Assembly: GCA_963726715.1 (NCBI GenBank)
Contig: CAVSDF010000005.1
Location: 434,001 to 498,000, forward strand
Direction: 5' to 3'
Length of the DNA stretch: 64,000 bases
Source: CAVSDF01 sp963726715
GTDB lineage: Bacteria; Bacteroidota; Rhodothermia; Rhodothermales; BA12
The notes beneath the pieces are model-generated. The model was not told where the DNA came from and ran no database searches. It saw only the letters and a program-made list of their open reading frames with translations. Below are positions 28,102 to 36,640 of this stretch, piece after piece. Positions within the stretch are counted from its first letter, which is position 1. Each line of letters opens with the position of its first letter. The position numbers and the translations under genes are program-made.

Positions 28102-28293
28102 GGGTCATCTCCTGTGCACGTGGCAGTGGGGGTGGACCGCGACCGTCGCGTTCCTGCAAGCTAGATGCGCCAGTCCGAGCGCAATCGACACCAGCCCCGA
28201 AGTTTTTTGTTGCGGCCTGCGAAATGCTAGCCCGGTCGCCACCCGTCGGGCAACAGGCGTCGCACGTCCGGCCGGCCAAAACGCGACCGTGAG

Positions 28294-28509
28294 TCATGCG
28301 TTTCGCTTCCGGTCGGCGTCCTGAACCTGAGCGAACAACTCTTCGAGGGACTCGTCCCCCAGCCATTCCGAACGCTCTGCGGTGTAGTCGCCTCGGCCGG
28401 TCGTGTACGGGTTCAGGAACCGGACGGCATCGGCGACACCGAGTTCTCGGACGAGCGCGGCGTGTCCGGCGCGGCTGATCTCGATGAGGGGGCGGGCTTC
28501 GACAGTCAC
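28294..28509 (-). CDS. small protein of unknown function (GDYT motif)
   Basis: 71 residues, GTG start at 28509: IEISRAGHAALVRELGVADA, then FLNPYTTGRGDYTAERSEWL and an acidic helical end. The LGVADAVRFL and GDYTxxR pattern recalls a family of small cyanobacterial proteins, from memory only. It follows a PIN-domain remnant, so it may be half of an old toxin-antitoxin locus. Low certainty. Confidence 0.4.
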   Translation of the reverse strand: MTVEARPLIEISRAGHAALVRELGVADAVRFLNPYTTGRGDYTAERSEWLGDESLEELFAQVQDADRKRNA

Positions 28510-28521
28510 GGCGTTGGGCAG

Positions 28522-28684
28522 TTAGCTGAACTGGACGATGTGGTCGAGGGGCGAACCTACGGCGGTTCGAGCGATGTCGGCCTTCTTCGCTCGCTTCAAG
28601 AGGGCCTCATCGGTCGTGTAGAAGAAGTCAGTCCTCGCCTCAACGTCCGACGCGAGACGGTTATACCGGACGTCGCGTCCCCCA
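28522..28684 (-). pseudogene. C-terminal remnant of a PIN-domain protein
   Basis: One frame reads DVEARTDFFYTTDEALLKRA, KKADIARTAVGSPLDH and a stop at 28522-28524. This is the typical end of PIN/VapC-like proteins (TTDxxLLKRAKK). No N-terminal half with the first catalytic aspartate exists, because the piece abuts the purE stop codon. It is therefore a truncated relic. Confidence 0.55.
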
Positions 28685-29197
28685 TCACACGCTTTGCCCC
28701 ACCCGCGCGTCCATCTCCGCGACGGCGGCTTTCATCGCGGCGCGGTCGGCGTCGAGGCGGGCGGTGAGGGCGGCGTCGGTGAGGGCGAGGATCTGGGCGG
28801 CGAGCAGGCCCGCGTTCTTCGCCTGCCCGATGGCGACCGTCGCGACCGGCACGCCGCCGGGCATCTGGACGATGGACAGGAGCGAGTCGAGGCCGCCGAG
28901 GTGCTTTGTGGGCACGGGCACGCCGATGACCGGGAGCGTCGTCGCCGAGGCGAGCATTCCCGGCAGGTGCGCCGCGCCGCCCGCGCCGCCGATGAGCACG
29001 CGCAGGCCGCGGTCGCGCGCGGTGGCGGCGTAGGCGAGCATGGCCTCGGGCGTCCGGTGCGCCGAGAGCACGCGCGCCTCGACCGGCACGCCGAGCCCGC
29101 GCAGCACGTCGGCGGCGGCCTGCATCACCGGCCAGTCGGACTCGGAGCCCATCGCGATCCCGACGAGCGGGGCAGGGGAGGCAGGGGCGTCGGGCAT
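28685..29197 (-). CDS. purE: N5-carboxyaminoimidazole ribonucleotide mutase
   Basis: 170 residues, class I PurE. GIAMGSESDWPVMQAAADVL near the N-terminus is the signature, followed by SAHRTPEAMLAYA (active-site His) and GGAGGAAHLPGMLAS. It catalyses N5-CAIR to CAIR in purine synthesis, taking the product of PurK encoded directly upstream. The ATG at 29197 is preferred over one at 29230, which lies inside a repeat hairpin and adds non-conserved residues. Confidence 0.96.
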   Translation of the reverse strand: MPDAPASPAPLVGIAMGSESDWPVMQAAADVLRGLGVPVEARVLSAHRTPEAMLAYAATARDRGLRVLIGGAGGAAHLPGMLASATTLPVIGVPVPTKHLGGLDSLLSIVQMPGGVPVATVAIGQAKNAGLLAAQILALTDAALTARLDADRAAMKAAVAEMDARVGQSV

Positions 29198-29218
29198 CGG
29201 AATGGGTCGTTGAGAGGA

Positions 29219-29245
29219 GTAGAGACGCATCGCCGATGCGTCTCC
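29219..29245. repeat. GTAGAGACGCATCG hairpin between purK and purE
   Basis: GAGACGCATC at 29222-29231 and GATGCGTCTC at 29235-29244 form a perfect 10-bp stem with a three-base loop. GTAGAGACGC hairpins are common dispersed repeats in several phyla. It lies between the stop of purK and the chosen start of purE. Confidence 0.6.
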
Positions 29246-29264
29246 GCAGGCGGTCGGAGCGGCG

Positions 29265-30411
29265 TCAGAGCACGAGGCGGGCGGCGACGGCTTCGGCGGC
29301 CGCGCGCGCCTCGTCGGCGGTGGCGGCGAGGACGTTGACGTGGCCCATCTTGCGGCCCGCGCGGCTCTCGCGCTTGCCGTAGAGGTGGACGTGGGCGCCG
29401 GGGTGCGCCGCGAGCGCGTCGGCGACGGCGCGGTGCAGGCCGCCGGGCGTGATGGGGCCGTCGGTGGTGCCGAGGACGTTGACCATGACAGCGGCGGGCG
29501 CGCGCATCGCCGTCGGGCCGAGCGGGAGGCCGAGGAGGGCGCGGGCGTGGTTCTCGAACTGCCCGCAGGCGCAGGCGTCCATCGTCACGTGGCCGCTGTT
29601 GTGCGGACGCGGGGCCAGTTCGTTGGCGAGGATGCGCCCGTCGGGCAGCACGAACACTTCGAGCGCGAGGAGCCCGACGATGCCGAGCGCGTCGGCGCAG
29701 GCCGTCACCATCTGGCGGAGCGCGTCGGCGTCACCGCGCCCGGCGTCCTCCGCCGATTCCTCGGCCATCGTGACGGCGTGGCAGCGGTGGTCGCGCTGCT
29801 CGGTGCGGAGCGGCGCGTAGTGCGCGGCGGCGCCATCGGACGTGCGGACGGTGATCGTGGCGGCCTCGTACGCGAAGGGAACGAACGCCTCGACGACGAG
29901 GCCGTGGGTGTCGTCGCCGAGGGCGTCCCACGCCGCGCCGAGGTCAGCGGCGTGCGGACGATGCGGTTGCCGTATCCGTCGTACGACCCCTCGACCCGCT
30001 TGGCGACGCACGGCAGCCCGACGACTGCCGCCGCATCGGTCATGCCGTCCTCGAGGTGACGTGCACGAAGTCGGGCTGCGCGATCCCCAGACGCGCGAAC
30101 AGCCGCCGCTGCGCCGCCTTGTTGCGCACCGCCCGCACCGCATCGGCCCCGATCGACACGCGCACGCCGGGCGCCGCCTCGGCGAGGCGGTCGATGGGTG
30201 CCCACTCGGAGTCGATGGCGACGGCGTCGCAGCCGTCGGCCCAGCGGCGCAGCACGTCGGCATCGGTCCAGTCGGCGACGGTGACGTCGGCGAAGTCGGC
30301 CACGCAGTCGGAGGCCTCGGGCACGAGGAAGCGCACGCGGGCGCCGAGCGGGATCGCGGCGAGGGCCGTCATGCGGCCGAGCTGTCCGCCGCCGAGGATG
30401 CCGAGGGTCAT
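29265..30411 (-). CDS. purK: 5-(carboxyamino)imidazole ribonucleotide synthase, interrupted twice
   Basis: About 382 codons. ATP-grasp enzyme making N5-CAIR from AIR, bicarbonate and ATP. It starts MTLGILGGGQLGRMTALAAI (nucleotide-binding GGGQLGRM). The central part has GLPCVAKRVEGSYDGYGNRI and the C-terminal part LANELAPRPHNSGHVTMDAC (the PRPHNSGH signature). Two one-base deficits shift the frame: near 30050-30058 (CACCTCGAGG, probably CACCCTCGAGG) and near 29946-29958 (CGCACGCCGCTGACC). All three pieces are collinear with the family, so the gene is probably intact in the organism. It is followed by purE. Confidence 0.88.
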
Positions 30412-30441
30412 GGGGAGTTTTGGGGTGGATGTGGCGGTAGA

Positions 30442-30571
30442 GGCCCCCTCCGGCCTTCACTTCGTGGTCCCCTTCGGGGTTCGGCCACCTCCCCCCCTGC
30501 GGGGGAGGACCGCCGCGGAGGCCGTTCCGCTTCGCGGACCTTCGGTTCAGGCCGCAGCGGCAGGAGGGGGC
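30442..30571 (+). repeat. palindromic 130-bp intergenic element, copy 1
   Basis: Begins GGCCCCCTCC and ends GGAGGGGGC, forming complementary termini. Inside are CCCCTTCGGGG, CCCCCTGCGGGGG and GTTCCGCTTCGCGGACC. It is the direct counterpart of 57533-57663 and the inverted counterpart of 37901-38008. It occupies the purK-ftsK gap. It resembles a REP/MITE-like non-autonomous repeat. Confidence 0.7.
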
Positions 30572-30604
30572 GCAGCGGTGCAGCAGCAGAGGGCCGTCAC
30601 GCCG

Positions 30605-33250
30605 TCACTCGTCCTCGTCGTGGAATCCGTACGCCGTCTTGCCGAAGATCGTGTCGAGCTGCGATTCGGTCGTGATGAGCACCTCGCGCGCCTTCGAGCC
30701 CTCGCTCTTGCCCACGATGCCCGCCTGCTCGAGCTGGTCGATGATGCGCGCCGCGCGCCCGTAGCCGATCGAGAGCTTGCGCTGCAAAAGCGACACCGAG
30801 CCCTGCTGCATCCGCACGACCGCGCGGGCCGAGTCCTCGAACAGCTCGTCGCGCGTCTCGTCGAGCACGCCGCCGATCGCGTCGTCGGCGTCGTCCTCGA
30901 ACGAGGGAAGCAGGTACGGCCCCGGACCGTCCTGCGAGCGGATCGCCTCGGTCACGCGCTCGATCTCCTCGCTCGACACGTACGGCCCCTGCAGGCGCAC
31001 CATGCGGCTGCCGTTCATGTAGAGCAGGTCGCCGTTGCCGACGAGCTGCTCGGCGCCGCTCTGGTCGAGGATCGTCCGGCTGTCGATCTTGCTCGCCACC
31101 TGGTAGGCGAGGCGCGAGGGGAAGTTGGCCTTGATGAGGCCCGTGATGACATCGACCGACGGGCGCTGCGTGGCGAGGACGAGGTGGATGCCGATGGCGC
31201 GGGCCATCTGCGCGAGCCGCGCGATCGGCCCCTCGATCTCCTTGCCCGCCGTCATCATGAGGTCGGCGAGCTCGTCGACGACGACGACGATGTACGGCAG
31301 GTGCCGGTGCCCGCGCTCGGCCTCGAGCAGCCCGGCGGCAATCTTCTGGTTGTACTCGGCGATGCCGCGCACCTGCGCTTTCGAGAGCAGATTGTAGCGG
31401 CGCTCCATCTCCTTCTCGCACGACTTCAGGACGCCGAGCGCCATCGAGAAGTCCGTCACGACCGGCTCGTCGTAGTTCTCCGGCATCGCGATGAAGTGCT
31501 GCCGGAGTCGCCCGTACGGCGTCAGTTCGATCTTCTTGGGGTCGATGAAAACGAACTTGAGGTGACTCGGCGGGCACCGGTAGAGCAGGCCGCAGATGAG
31601 CGTGTTGAGCCCGACCGACTTGCCCGATCCCGTCGCGCCCGCAATCAGCACGTGCGGCATCTTGGCGAGGTCCTCCACGTACGTCTCGCCCTCGATCGAC
31701 TTGCCGATCGGGAACGGAAGCGCCATTTTGGCCTCCTTGAAGCGCTCGGTCGCGATCACGTCGCGCATCCGCACCATCTGGCGGCGGCGGTTCGGGATCT
31801 CGACGCCGATGACGCCCTTGCCCGGGATCGGCGCGATGATGCGGATGCCGGTCGCCGCCATCGCCATCGCGAGGTCGTCTTCGAGGGCCGTGATGCGGCT
31901 GATCTTGATGCCCGGCGCGGGCGTGAGTTCGTAGAGCGTCACCGTCGGCCCGACGATGGCGTTGACGGCGGTGATCTTGATGCGGTACGTGTCGAGCTTG
32001 TCGACGAGGATCTGCTTGTTCTCCTCGATCTCCTCGGGGTCGAAGGCGCGCGCGTGCTCGGGCGTGGCGTCGAGGAGGGCGACGTCGGGCGTGGCGTAGG
32101 GCGGCGCGCCCTCCTCGCCGGGCACGTCGAGCGGGTCGAGTCGGTCGACGCGGCGCTCCTCGGCGCCCTGCGTGATCTGCATCACGAGGCCGTCGCCGGG
32201 GGTCGAGGGCGGCGCTTCTGGCGTCGGTGCAAGCGGCACGAGCACGGTCGGCACAGGAGGCGGCGCGGACGGTGCGCCGGGGAGCGGCGGCAGGTCGTCG
32301 TCGCCGAGGAGAAGGCTGAGCGGCGGCGGCGGTGGGAGCGCGCCTGCGGGCGAGCGGACGGAGAACGGGTCGCCGTGTCCCACGCCGAACGGGTCGCCGG
32401 TCGAGGGGGCCTCGTCCGTCGTCTGCCCCCCGTCGTCTGCCGTCCGTCGTCCGTCGTCACCGGCGGCTGCGGCGCGGCTGCGGGAGAGGCGTTTGGTGGT
32501 GCCGTCGGAGGCGTCGGTGCTGTCCTTTGCGGCGCGCGTGCGGCGCGGGGCGGGCGCGGCGCCGTCGTCTGAGCCGTCGTTGCCGTCGGCGGTGCGGGCG
32601 AGGTGGGCTTCGCGGCTCGCGTGGAGGCGCGCGGCGAGCGAGCGGCCCCACCGCGCGGCGCCCCGTGCGGTGCCCTCGACGCGGTCGACGGCGCCCTGGA
32701 TGTCGCGCTCGACGAAGACGAGGACGACGGCGACGAGCAGCACCAGCAGCACGATGAACGCCCCCGGCGTGCCGAGCACGTCGATCAGCCACGCGCTCAC
32801 GCCCTCGCCGACCGCCCCCGCCCATGGCGATGGCGTCTCCGACTCCGGCGGCGCCGTGAACCACCCGGCGAGCGCCGAGACGACGAGCGACGCGCCGCCG
32901 AGGAACAGCGTCGCCATCGAGAGCAGGTACTTCGGCCGCTGCCGCAGCATCGCCCATCCCCACGCGAACACGAGCCCGCACCCGACGAGCGCCACCCGCC
33001 CGATCCCACGTTCCAGCACGATGTATGCGATCCACGCCCCGACCCGCCCGACGGCGTTCTCGGGCGCATCCGGCATCCCGCCGAGCACGCGCATCGAATC
33101 GTCCGGCGCGTATGTGACGAGTGCAAGCGTGACGAGGAGCGCCGCGGCGATCAGCATCAGCCCGAGGATCTCAAGCTTGCGCTGCGGCGTCACGAGGACC
33201 GGACGGCGGCGGGGGGAGGCGGCGGCTTTGCGCGGTTTGGGCTCGCTCAT
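30605..33250 (-). CDS. ftsK: DNA translocase FtsK
   Basis: 881 residues. Four hydrophobic segments in the first 180 residues anchor it at the septum. A low-complexity Pro/Ala linker (about 200-370) follows. The motor has Walker A AGATGSGKSVGLNT (about 530-543), LKFVFIDPKKIELTPY and Walker B PYIVVVVDELADLMM. The C-terminal gamma winged-helix (LLQRKLSIGYGRAARIIDQL) reads KOPS sites on DNA. It moves chromosome ends during division. Start ATG 33250 with a TACCTTG motif 9 bp upstream. The frame is uninterrupted. Confidence 0.96.
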   Translation of the reverse strand: MSEPKPRKAAASPRRRPVLVTPQRKLEILGLMLIAAALLVTLALVTYAPDDSMRVLGGMPDAPENAVGRVGAWIAYIVLERGIGRVALVGCGLVFAWGWAMLRQRPKYLLSMATLFLGGASLVVSALAGWFTAPPESETPSPWAGAVGEGVSAWLIDVLGTPGAFIVLLVLLVAVVLVFVERDIQGAVDRVEGTARGAARWGRSLAARLHASREAHLARTADGNDGSDDGAAPAPRRTRAAKDSTDASDGTTKRLSRSRAAAAGDDGRRTADDGGQTTDEAPSTGDPFGVGHGDPFSVRSPAGALPPPPPLSLLLGDDDLPPLPGAPSAPPPVPTVLVPLAPTPEAPPSTPGDGLVMQITQGAEERRVDRLDPLDVPGEEGAPPYATPDVALLDATPEHARAFDPEEIEENKQILVDKLDTYRIKITAVNAIVGPTVTLYELTPAPGIKISRITALEDDLAMAMAATGIRIIAPIPGKGVIGVEIPNRRRQMVRMRDVIATERFKEAKMALPFPIGKSIEGETYVEDLAKMPHVLIAGATGSGKSVGLNTLICGLLYRCPPSHLKFVFIDPKKIELTPYGRLRQHFIAMPENYDEPVVTDFSMALGVLKSCEKEMERRYNLLSKAQVRGIAEYNQKIAAGLLEAERGHRHLPYIVVVVDELADLMMTAGKEIEGPIARLAQMARAIGIHLVLATQRPSVDVITGLIKANFPSRLAYQVASKIDSRTILDQSGAEQLVGNGDLLYMNGSRMVRLQGPYVSSEEIERVTEAIRSQDGPGPYLLPSFEDDADDAIGGVLDETRDELFEDSARAVVRMQQGSVSLLQRKLSIGYGRAARIIDQLEQAGIVGKSEGSKAREVLITTESQLDTIFGKTAYGFHDEDE

Positions 33251-33258
33251 GGCACCGG

Positions 33259-33265
33259 CAAGGTA
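33259..33265 (-). promoter_or_regulatory. candidate -7 promoter element for ftsK
   Basis: TACCTTG on the minus strand, 8 bp before the ATG, which would make a leaderless or nearly leaderless transcript. Matches the TAnnTT(T)G pattern. Confidence 0.4.
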
Positions 33266-33357
33266 CGGCGCCCGCCCCCGCCGCGCGTCGCACCGGCCTC
33301 ACCCGCGCCGCCGCATCTGCATCGCCCGACGGGGAGAGCGGCTCCGGGCCGCCCCCG

Positions 33358-33822
33358 TCACTCGCGGACGACCTGGATCGAAGGCGCCCGCACGCCCCTC
33401 ATATAATCGGCGCGGAGGTACATGCCGGTGTAGTCGACCTGAGACGGGCTGCCGATTCCGCAGAACGCTTCGGGCTTGCGGTAGAGTGCAACCCGGTTGG
33501 GCACGCCTGCCAGGGGCTCCATGCGGTAGACCTCGTAGCTACAGAAATACCGGGTGGTCAGGTTGATGCACTGCGGCGGGAAGTCGGGGTCGATGGACTC
33601 CATCCGCTCGCACGCCTGTTCGCTGCGCGAGACCATCTCAAGGATGTTGCCGTGCGGTCCGCGGAGACTCCGCCCTTGAGCGTCAGTCGCGTACCGCCCG
33701 CTCACAGTCGGCGACTCCGGGGCGTTGATGGTGTAGGCGGGAGCGGTCTGCGCGCGCGCGGCGAGCGGGGCCGCGAGCGCGAGCACCGCAAGGGCGGCGA
33801 TGGTGCGGAGGGAGACGGTCAT
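33358..33822 (-). CDS. secreted protein of unknown function with four cysteines
   Basis: 154 residues. The signal peptide MTVSLRTIAALAVLALAAPL ends at ARAQ. The mature part has cysteines in SEQACERME, PQCINLTTRYFCSYEVYRME and EAFCGIGS, enough for two disulfides, suggesting a periplasmic or exported fold. Family not recognised. The frame extends upstream of the ATG at 33822 but without a credible signal, so the ATG is chosen. It lies between ftsK and the transposase remnant. Confidence 0.6.
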   Translation of the reverse strand: MTVSLRTIAALAVLALAAPLAARAQTAPAYTINAPESPTVSGRYATDAQGRSLRGPHGNILEMVSRSEQACERMESIDPDFPPQCINLTTRYFCSYEVYRMEPLAGVPNRVALYRKPEAFCGIGSPSQVDYTGMYLRADYMRGVRAPSIQVVRE

Positions 33823-34084
33823 GGCGGAGGGGGGAGGGAAGAGGAGGCGAAGACATCGGCGCCGCCCGCGAGGCCGATGCCTGAAATCTACATCGCAAGA
33901 GGAGGCCGATCGGGCAACGAAATCGAGCGATGTTCTGGCGAAAACAAGCCGCAGAGATGCGCCGCGTGACACGTTTCGGGCGAGAACGGGGTTTGAAGGT
34001 GCACCCTCGTCCAGCCCCCGATATCGGTCCAGCCGCCACCCCATTCCGCAGCCGCACGGCCCGTCAACCGGCGCCTGCGGCGTC

Positions 34085-34670
34085 AGGGGCGATCAGACGG
34101 GGCGGCGGATGGCGAGGCGAGGCGGCGCACGCGCGATCCCGCCGCGCGGTCCGCCTCGGCACGCCCGAGTGGCGCCGGATCTGATCGGGCGCGACTTCAC
34201 CGCGCCCGCGCCAAACGTGCGCTGGTGCGCCGATGTCCAGCAGGTCTGGACGGGCGAGGCTGGCTCTTCCTCGCCGCCGTGATCGACCTCTACAGCCGCC
34301 GCATCGTCGGGCACGCCTTCGGCCTCTCGGCGACGGCGGATCTGGTCCGGCGGGCGCTCGCGAGCGCTCTCTCACGTCGGCGCCCAGGTGCGGGCCTGGT
34401 GCACCACTCCGACCGGGGGGCGGCGTACGTGTCCTCTCCGATGCTGGCCTCGCTCGCGTCCATCGGGGCGGTGCAGAGTCTGAGCCGCGCCGGTACGCCG
34501 CTCGGGCTACGCGGTCGTCGAGAGCTTCTTCTCGACGCTCGTGCGGGAGCTTCTCGCGGGCCGGCGCGCCCGGTTGCGCTCGGAGGTGCAGTCGGCGATC
34601 TTCGAGTACGTCGCCGCCCATCTCGCCGCCGCCCGACACGACGACGCCTTCGCAGCGACCACGACGGCCG
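34085..34670 (+). pseudogene. IS3-family transposase (InsF-like) remnant, integrase core
   Basis: Three frames together spell an rve integrase core: IGRDFTAPAPNVRWCADVQQ (first Asp), WLFLAAVIDLYSRRIVGHAF, LVHHSDRGAAYVSSPMLASL (second Asp) and YAVVESFFSTLVRELLAG (Glu), a complete DDE set. Frame changes occur near 34256 (GGGCGAGGCTGG, one G short) and near 34501 (CTCGGGCTACG, one CG short). The N-terminal helix-turn-helix orfA part and terminal inverted repeats are not found. The element is therefore truncated and probably not mobile. It sits between a secreted-protein gene and creD. Confidence 0.75.
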
Positions 34671-34682
34671 CCGCGAAGGCGT

Positions 34683-34775
34683 TGTATCGGGGTGGGATGG
34701 TGCGTGGTGGGATGGTGCGGGGTGGGCGCTGTGGCGGCGGCCTGCCCCCACATCCCACCATCTCACCATCCCGAA
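34683..34775. repeat. GGTGGGATGGTG / CACCATCTCACCATC complementary pair
   Basis: GGTGGGATGGTGCGTGGTGG at 34689-34708 and CCCACCATCTCACCATCCCG at 34754-34773 are near complements about 45 bp apart, capable of a stem. They lie at the 3' end of creD. Same family as the repeats at 13634-13761 and 44177-44392. Confidence 0.5.
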
Positions 34776-36323
34776 CTACCCCGCCACCGGCGCTTCATCG
34801 CGCCCCGTCATCCCGTACCAGTCGACGCGGCGCGAGAGGTACATGACGCACGCGAGGATCACGAAGAGGCCGACCGATCCGACGAGGAGCGCGAGGTCTT
34901 CGAGGCTCAGGAGCACGTAGAAGTACAGGTAGAACGCGGCGAGAACGCCCGTCACGAGGCCCGCGAGGCGCCACGAGTCGAAGATCGCCTTGGCGTAGAG
35001 CAGCACGAGCGCCAGAATGGCGAGCGCCGCGCCGATGTAGGCCACGTCGAAGACGACGTACTCGGAGAAGGCGAGGAGCATCAGGTAGAACAGGCACACG
35101 GCCATGCCGACGAGCAGGTACTGCACCGGGTGCACGCGCCGCCCGCCGAGCACCTCGATGAAGAAGAACGTGGCGAACGTCAGGAGCACGAACAGCAGCC
35201 CGTACTCCGCCGAGCGCATCGTCTTGCGGTACCCGTCGACGCCCTGCAGGAGTTCGACGCCGAAGGCGCCGTCGGCGGTCGGGGCGGCTTCGGGCTCGTA
35301 GCCGGTCCGGGTGCTGTACCCATCGTAGACGTCGTTGCCGCCGTTGCCGCCGATGAACGGACCGGCGAAGCGCTGGCTGTAGTTGCGGTTGAGGTCGAGC
35401 ACCTTCCAGCGCGCCGTGAAGCCGGTCGGCGTGATGGCGAGGCTGTCGCTGAGGTACTTGCCGATGGCCGACGGGCGCGTCCACGGGCTCGTCAGGCTGA
35501 CGCGCGTCTCCTCGCCGAGCGGCAGGAAGGTCAGGCGCTGCGCGCCGCCGAGCACGATCTCGGTCTCGAAGCGCTGGACGGAATCGGCGGAGATCGTGAC
35601 GGGCACGCTCAGGCCGCCCGCGAACATCTCGGTCGTCGGGATGCCCGACCCGGCCTTGAGGGGCGCGCCGTTCCACGTCACCGTCACGCCATCTTTGAGG
35701 CCCTGCATATAGGGGATGCCGATCTCGACGTAGGCGCGCGCGAGGTCGGCGGTGCCGCCGCTCGAGCGACACGCCGTCGGCGCTCGGGCGCGGGAACGTG
35801 CCCTTGATGCGCAGGCGCGTCGTGTAGAGGACGACCTCGTGGATGCCGCGCCGCTTCACCTCCGGCTCGATGGTGCCGGTGATCTCGAGGTCGTCGGGGA
35901 GGATGTGGAGGCCGAGGTTGCGCGTGGTGCCGTCGCCGCTCGGCGCCGTCATCATCGTTCCGTCCGCCGCGCGCACGACGGCGACGTTCGGGTACGTAAT
36001 CGGGATCGTCAGCACCGGTCCGCCGACGCGCTGCGGGCCGCCCCACTTGCCGAGATTCGCGGCGGGCGTTGTCGCGCAGCTGCTCGCGCTCGTTGATGAG
36101 GCCGTCGAGCAGCAGGAGGGGCACGAGCAGCACGAGCGTGATGACGGCGATGGCGACGAGCTTGAGCGTCACCGACCGCCGCGCCCACTGGCTGCGCGTC
36201 GAATCCGCGCCGGACGGGGGAGGCGCCAGGAAGCGGACCAGGCGAGGCGTTCGGCGGCGCCGCAGGCGGGGTGTACGGCGGCGGCGGGGGCGGCGTCGAG
36301 GAGGAATGCTGGTCCGGGTCCAT
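34776..36323 (-). CDS. creD: inner-membrane protein CreD, interrupted three times
   Basis: About 516 codons. A proline-rich N-terminal segment (SSSTPPPPPPYTPPAAPPNA) precedes a membrane helix (TLKLVAIAVITLVLLVPLLL). A large periplasmic domain follows with PITYPNVAVVRAADG and IPYMQGLKDGVTVTWNGAPL. Five or six helices at the C-terminus include YGLLFVLLTFATFFFIEVLG, the CreD hallmark. Three +1 shifts (36206-36211, 36057-36062 and 35758-35762) each fit loss of one CG unit from CGCG. CreD is induced by the CreBC system in enterobacteria and affects envelope stress and beta-lactam response. No creBC genes are adjacent here. Confidence 0.85.
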
Positions 36324-36640
36324 CGTTTGGGAGGGAAATGAAGGGATGGGCAAGATGCGGCAGCGCTGCGCCGAATGCACGATCAACGCCCGATCCGCAG
36401 ATGAGCGATCCGTGAGCCGCGCCCGAATGCGCCCGAGCAGGCTCTGGACGCGGCGTTCACGGGGAGATCGTGGGGCGTGGGTCTGGGAGGGGGGGAGGGG
36501 CAAGGCGAATCGTCTGCGCGATGTGCCGACCCTCGTGGCTGCCACCAGCCGCTGCCACCGCGGCCCCCATCGGGACCCATCGTCGGTCGTCAGCCGTCCT
36601 CGCCCGTACCTTCGTCCCCATCCCCAACCGCCTGCCCCCG
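36324..36640. other. divergent intergenic region between creD and the NlpC/P60 lipoprotein
   Basis: 317 bp without a credible gene. TACCTTCG at 36608-36615 fits the -7-like motif and lies 25 bp before the ATG at 36641. No operator palindrome was noticed. Confidence 0.5.

Noticed and set aside
29198..29230. Upstream ATG at 29230 as the purE start
   Set aside because: It lies within the GTAGAGACGC repeat hairpin and adds residues absent from PurE; ATG 29197 fits the family.
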